Positions 4,733 to 8,130 of a DNA stretch of 8,130 nucleotides are shown one piece after another (position 1 is the first letter of the stretch; each line of letters begins with the position of its first letter). The stretch is from contig JAEYSJ010000114.1 in the NCBI GenBank assembly GCA_023434855.1, positions 1 through 8,130 on the forward strand. Direction: 5' to 3'. This DNA comes from Bacillota bacterium. GTDB taxonomy: Bacteria; Bacillota_C; Negativicutes; JAEYSJ01. The translations under genes were made by a program, and so were the position numbers. Under the pieces are notes generated by a model. The model was given only the letters and a program-made list of their open reading frames with translations, did no database searches and had not been told where the DNA came from.

Positions 4733-6658
4733 ATGAAAATATCAGCTTGCATGATTGCCAAAAATGAAGAAAAAGTAATTGCCCGCTGCATTGAGAGCTA
4801 CCGCGAGGCAGTAGATGAAGTTATTGTCGTTGATACCGGCTCTACTGACCAAACGGTCGCTATTGCCAAAAGCCTGGGGGCGAAGGTCTTCTATTTTCAG
4901 TGGATTGATGATTTCGCAGCCGCGAAAAATTATGCCCTTTCCAAGGCTAAGGGTGACTGGATTGTCTTTTTGGATGCTGATGAGTATTTCGCCAATGGTA
5001 CCGGCAGTAATATACGCCCCCTTTTGCAAAATTTAGACAAAAATTTTATCGGTCTAGGCTGCCGAATGCTCAATGTTGATGAGGTCAGTGGACAAATTAG
5101 TACTGAAATTAGCCATACAAGGATATTTAAAAACGACAAATATCTTCGCTATGCCAACCCCATTCATGAGCAGCTCTTTTACCGGGGCAAGAAGGGAGGC
5201 GAGCAGCACTTTTATATGGTAGACCGACAGCAACTTATTCTTTATCACACCGGCTATTCAGAAAATATCACGCAAGAGAAGGCAGAGCGAAACCTGGCGC
5301 TGCTTAAGAAACAGCTAGACGGCGATAGTGCGCCAAAGCCGGAATATTATTATTACATTGCCGACACTTATTTTGGCTTGCAAGAGTGGGATAAGGTCAT
5401 CCACTATATTCGCTTGTTTATGGCTACTGGTGCCAAACTGAGCAATCTGAATGTACGGATGCATGCTATTTTAATTATGGCTATGGTGAATTTGAACTAT
5501 CCTGCTGATGAAATTATGGAAGAAGTGACGATTGCTATCGGGAAATTTCCGCGAAATCCTTTCTTTCGTTTTTATAAAGCCAAATCCTTATATGATGAAA
5601 GACGATATGAAGCTGCCTGGTTCGAAGTACGACAAACCTTGCAATTGCATGAAGCTTATGAAGATATCGAAATGAATCTTATGCCTGCTAATCTTGGCAG
5701 CCTGTACAATATGCTGGGGGCTATCAGTGAATTTAAAGGCGACAGTAGCGCGGCAGTCGGCTATTATCTGGAAGCCTTAAAATGGTACCAGTATGAAGCA
5801 ACTGCCTTTGATCGTCTCATGAAGCTTATACGGACGCAGCCACTGGCGGAGATCGTTGCTTTTCTTAATACCTTATATGACCTTGATAAGGAAGCCGATC
5901 TGGACTTTTTGGCAACCTCTCTTATCAATCAGGCTATGCCCCAAGTGCTGGCTTACTATACCTCCTTACGGGAAAAAAGGTACCCTAAACAAGACTACGT
6001 AGTACTACAAATGCTGGTGGCTAACGGGCATTATGACAAAGCATTTGCCGCCATATTGGAGTGTTATGCCAGCGACAAGGATGAACGTCTGGCACTGATA
6101 GCGGCCACGGCGGCAGCCTTAAGCGGTAATGGAGACTATATGGCGCAGGTCGCAGAGCAACTGCCGACTGCCTATGGCAATATACTCAAAGCTTACAAAG
6201 GCGGTGCTATGCCGCTTAATGAAGAAGATAAAGCCGCTTTTATCAGCATGGCGCGCATATTCATTCTCTGGGCAGAGCCGCAAGAAAGACAGCAACTGCT
6301 TAGTCTGGCCGGTCAGTTTTCGGATGACATGTCTGCCGTCATTGGTCACTTGTTTTTGTTAGAGGGGCATTATCAAGCCTCGCTTGCTTATTACGATGCT
6401 GCGGTAGAGCATGCTTTGGCCGCAGGCCTCTTGGTGTATCCGGTTAGCTACTTCCATCAGGGCTACTGCCTGCATCGCCTGCATGACCCGGTTGGCGCTG
6501 CCGAGGCTTTTGTCAAGTCTTATCAGGCAGGTTATCGTATAAACGATATTTATGAGTATTTGAGGTGGAATGTTGATAAGCTTGACGACGGCAACGTGAA
6601 AGAGAGGGTTAAGGAAATAATGCTTACTGCGACCGTGCAAGATGGGGTCGTTCATTAG
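4733..6658 (+). CDS. GT2 family glycosyltransferase with TPR-like C-terminal region
   Basis: This is a probable cytoplasmic glycosyltransferase of 641 residues, a candidate for flagellin glycosylation. The N-terminal GT-A domain begins MKISACMIAKNEEKVIARCI, with the nucleotide-binding VVDTGSTD at 32-39 and the metal-binding DADE at 81-84. This pattern belongs to the GT2 branch that includes SunS-like and other TPR-linked enzymes. From about residue 200 on, helical pairs resemble degenerate tetratricopeptide repeats: KPEYYYYIADTYFGLQEW near 202, a unit near 270-310, YNMLGAISEFKGD near 325, and GHYQASLAYYDAAVEHAL near 545. These probably bind the acceptor protein. There is no signal peptide or membrane segment. 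Enzymes of this type lie next to flagellin in several Clostridia, where O-GlcNAc transfer to flagellin has been shown for one in C. difficile. The acceptor and the donor sugar are inferred. No terminator separates it from rfbF, 45 bases downstream. Confidence 0.85.
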   Translation: MKISACMIAKNEEKVIARCIESYREAVDEVIVVDTGSTDQTVAIAKSLGAKVFYFQWIDDFAAAKNYALSKAKGDWIVFLDADEYFANGTGSNIRPLLQNLDKNFIGLGCRMLNVDEVSGQISTEISHTRIFKNDKYLRYANPIHEQLFYRGKKGGEQHFYMVDRQQLILYHTGYSENITQEKAERNLALLKKQLDGDSAPKPEYYYYIADTYFGLQEWDKVIHYIRLFMATGAKLSNLNVRMHAILIMAMVNLNYPADEIMEEVTIAIGKFPRNPFFRFYKAKSLYDERRYEAAWFEVRQTLQLHEAYEDIEMNLMPANLGSLYNMLGAISEFKGDSSAAVGYYLEALKWYQYEATAFDRLMKLIRTQPLAEIVAFLNTLYDLDKEADLDFLATSLINQAMPQVLAYYTSLREKRYPKQDYVVLQMLVANGHYDKAFAAILECYASDKDERLALIAATAAALSGNGDYMAQVAEQLPTAYGNILKAYKGGAMPLNEEDKAAFISMARIFILWAEPQERQQLLSLAGQFSDDMSAVIGHLFLLEGHYQASLAYYDAAVEHALAAGLLVYPVSYFHQGYCLHRLHDPVGAAEAFVKSYQAGYRINDIYEYLRWNVDKLDDGNVKERVKEIMLTATVQDGVVH

Positions 6659-6703
6659 AAAGGTTCCTAAGCATATTTTACTGCGTAGAGAGGAGAATAA
6701 TGG

Positions 6704-7483
6704 ATGAAGGTAGTTATACTTGCGGGCGGTTTGGGGACACGAATCAGTGAAGAATCGCACTTGAAACCGAAGCCTATGATCGAAATTGGAGAACGCCCGA
6801 TTATGTGGCATATCATGAAATATTATTCTGCTTATGGCTTTAATGAATTTATTATCTGCTGCGGCTACAAGGGTTATATGATCAAAGAATATTTTGCTGA
6901 CTATTATCTGCACGGTTCGGATGTAACATTTGACTTTACAGATAGCGGAAAAATGATTGTTCACTCCAATGGTTCCGAACCATGGAAAGTGACAGTTGTT
7001 GATACTGGCCTTAACACCCAGACTGGCGGCAGAATCAAGCGAATTCAAAAATATGTTGGTGAGGAACCGTTTATGCTGACCTATGGTGACGGTGTGGGCA
7101 ATGTCGACTTGAACACGCTTCTTGCTGAACATAAAGCATTGGGACATATGGCGACACTGACAGCAGTACAGCCAAGTGGGCGCTATGGCGTGCTTGATCT
7201 TGACGAAAACAAAAACCTCGTTGTTGGTTTTCGTGAAAAAGCGCAGGAGGACTCCAACTGGATTAACGCAGGATTTATGGTATTGGAACCTGGGGTTTTT
7301 GACTACATAGACGGTGATAGCACGGTGTTTGAGCGTGATCCTATGGAGTGCATGACCCAAAATGGCAAGCTTGGTGTGTACAAGCACTATGGTTATTGGC
7401 AGTGTATGGATACACAGCGGGATAAAGGTGCGCTGGATCACTACTGGAATAGCGGCGAAGCTCCCTGGAAGGTGTGGAAGTAG
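6704..7483 (+). CDS. rfbF: Glucose-1-phosphate cytidylyltransferase
   Basis: The enzyme joins CTP and glucose-1-phosphate to give CDP-glucose and pyrophosphate, the first step toward CDP-linked 6-deoxy and 3,6-dideoxy sugars. At 259 residues it has the usual family length. The nucleotidyltransferase signature is AGGLGTR (7-13), with KPKPM (21-25) and a PIMWHIMKYY segment after it. YGDGVGNVD (127-135) holds the metal-binding aspartate, and NAGFMVLEPGVFDYI starts at 188. The SEES following the GTR motif and the overall order are those of RfbF rather than of the glucose-1-phosphate thymidylyl- or uridylyltransferases. The ATG at 6704 follows AGGAG (6691-6695) by 8 bases; an earlier ATG at 6700 is in another frame. 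The next gene, rfbG, begins at or over its stop, so the two are one transcription unit. Confidence 0.95.
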   Translation: MKVVILAGGLGTRISEESHLKPKPMIEIGERPIMWHIMKYYSAYGFNEFIICCGYKGYMIKEYFADYYLHGSDVTFDFTDSGKMIVHSNGSEPWKVTVVDTGLNTQTGGRIKRIQKYVGEEPFMLTYGDGVGNVDLNTLLAEHKALGHMATLTAVQPSGRYGVLDLDENKNLVVGFREKAQEDSNWINAGFMVLEPGVFDYIDGDSTVFERDPMECMTQNGKLGVYKHYGYWQCMDTQRDKGALDHYWNSGEAPWKVWK

Positions 7484-7485
7484 CT

Positions 7486-8130
7486 TTGGATCTTGAACTC
7501 TTGAAGAAAACCTACTCCGGACGGACGGTATTAGTGACTGGTTGCAGCGGTTTTAAAGGCTCCTGGCTGTCAGTGTGGCTCACAACTTTGGGAGCTAGGG
7601 TTATAGGGTACTCGCATAAACCGCCGACAGAACCGGCGATGTTTCGGGCTTGTGGTTTAGGCAAGCATATCATCAGTATCGAAGCGGATGTTCGTGATGA
7701 AGCCGCATTGACGCAAGTATTCAAAATCTATAAGCCGGAAATCGTCTTCCACCTGGCAGCTCAGCCGCTGGTACGTTACTCGTATCTTGAACCCAAGGAA
7801 ACTTTTGAAACCAATGTAATGGGTACTGTCAATGTATTGGAAGCAGCGAGGCATACTGAGACAGTTAAGTCTATCGTTGTAGTTACAACCGATAAATGTT
7901 ATGAAAATCGGGAATGGGTGTATGGTTATCGGGAAACCGACCCAGTCGGCGGCTATGATCCCTATAGCGCCAGCAAGGGCTGTGCAGAGCTTGTCGTGAA
8001 CGCCTTTCGCAACAGCTTTTATAGGGGAAATGGGATCGGTTTGGCGTCTGCCAGGGCCGGGAATGTTATTGGCGGCGGTGACTGGGCAGTTGATAGATTG
8101 CTGCCTGATTTTGTTCGGGCGGTCGTAGAT
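7486..8130 (+). CDS. rfbG: CDP-glucose 4,6-dehydratase, N-terminal part
   Basis: This NAD-dependent short-chain dehydrogenase/reductase family enzyme converts CDP-glucose to CDP-4-keto-6-deoxyglucose, using the rfbF product. The window ends after 215 codons; the family is about 355-360 residues, so roughly 60 percent is seen. The Rossmann motif is TGCSGFKGSW (18-27), in place of the usual TGHTGFKGSW. HLAAQPLVRYSY follows in the middle part, then the TTDKCY segment (134-139), the catalytic YSASK (Tyr160 and Lys164) and RAGNVIGGGDWA. The start is uncertain: TTG at 7486 has GGAAG (7476-7480) 5 bases before it. GTG at 7474 would overlap rfbF by 10 bases but has its only purine run too close, and TTG at 7501 has none. 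rfbH or an epimerase may lie beyond the window; that is inference. Confidence 0.93.
   Translation, partial: MDLELLKKTYSGRTVLVTGCSGFKGSWLSVWLTTLGARVIGYSHKPPTEPAMFRACGLGKHIISIEADVRDEAALTQVFKIYKPEIVFHLAAQPLVRYSYLEPKETFETNVMGTVNVLEAARHTETVKSIVVVTTDKCYENREWVYGYRETDPVGGYDPYSASKGCAELVVNAFRNSFYRGNGIGLASARAGNVIGGGDWAVDRLLPDFVRAVVD

Noticed and set aside
6359..7441. 360-codon open frame on the minus strand
   Set aside because: It lies opposite the end of the glycosyltransferase and nearly all of rfbF, both of which are clear genes. Its translation is rich in His, Ile, Cys and Phe with no family motif, as expected of an antisense shadow.

Overview
The window is one co-directional (+ strand) late flagellar gene cluster that runs into a glycan/sugar-nucleotide cluster. 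The order flgK-flgL-DUF6470-fliW-csrA-flagellin is the classic Firmicutes arrangement (B. subtilis flgK-flgL-yviE-fliW-csrA-hag). Moderate GC, strong GGAGG-type ribosome binding sites and the protein sequences suggest a Gram-positive-lineage anaerobe, possibly a Negativicutes member such as Sporomusa or Pelosinus. The genus is inference from remembered similarity, not a search.

Layout: 1-595 is the C-terminal end of the hook-filament junction protein FlgK. 633-1595 is FlgL and 1599-2168 a DUF6470 (YviE-like) protein, followed by a strong hairpin terminator at 2174-2195. The gap 2196-2414 has no gene; it carries two copies of a REP-like palindromic repeat, a short direct repeat flanking the first copy, and an AT-rich candidate promoter. 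2415-2873 is fliW and 2875-3105 csrA, one base apart. The leader 3106-3374 before flagellin holds candidate sigma-28 promoters, an 11-bp inverted repeat and three CsrA-like GGA sites. 3375-4595 is flagellin. 4596-4732 is filled by two large overlapping hairpins. 4733-6658 is a GT2 glycosyltransferase with a TPR-like C-terminal half. 6704-7483 is glucose-1-phosphate cytidylyltransferase (rfbF) and 7486-8130 the start of CDP-glucose 4,6-dehydratase (rfbG), cut by the window end.

How the genes work together: FlgK and FlgL form the junction on which the filament is built from flagellin. In the known FliW-CsrA-Hag circuit, CsrA represses flagellin translation by binding GGA motifs in the leader, FliW sequesters CsrA, and unassembled flagellin sequesters FliW. 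All three proteins and leader motifs of the expected kind are present. The glycosyltransferase right after flagellin and the CDP-sugar genes after it suggest flagellin glycosylation, possibly with a CDP-derived 6-deoxy or 3,6-dideoxy sugar; this is inferred from position only.

Most of the window is conserved biology. The least explained parts are the non-coding ones: the flagellin leader, the paired hairpins between flagellin and the glycosyltransferase, and the REP-like repeats before fliW. I see no clearly new protein system.
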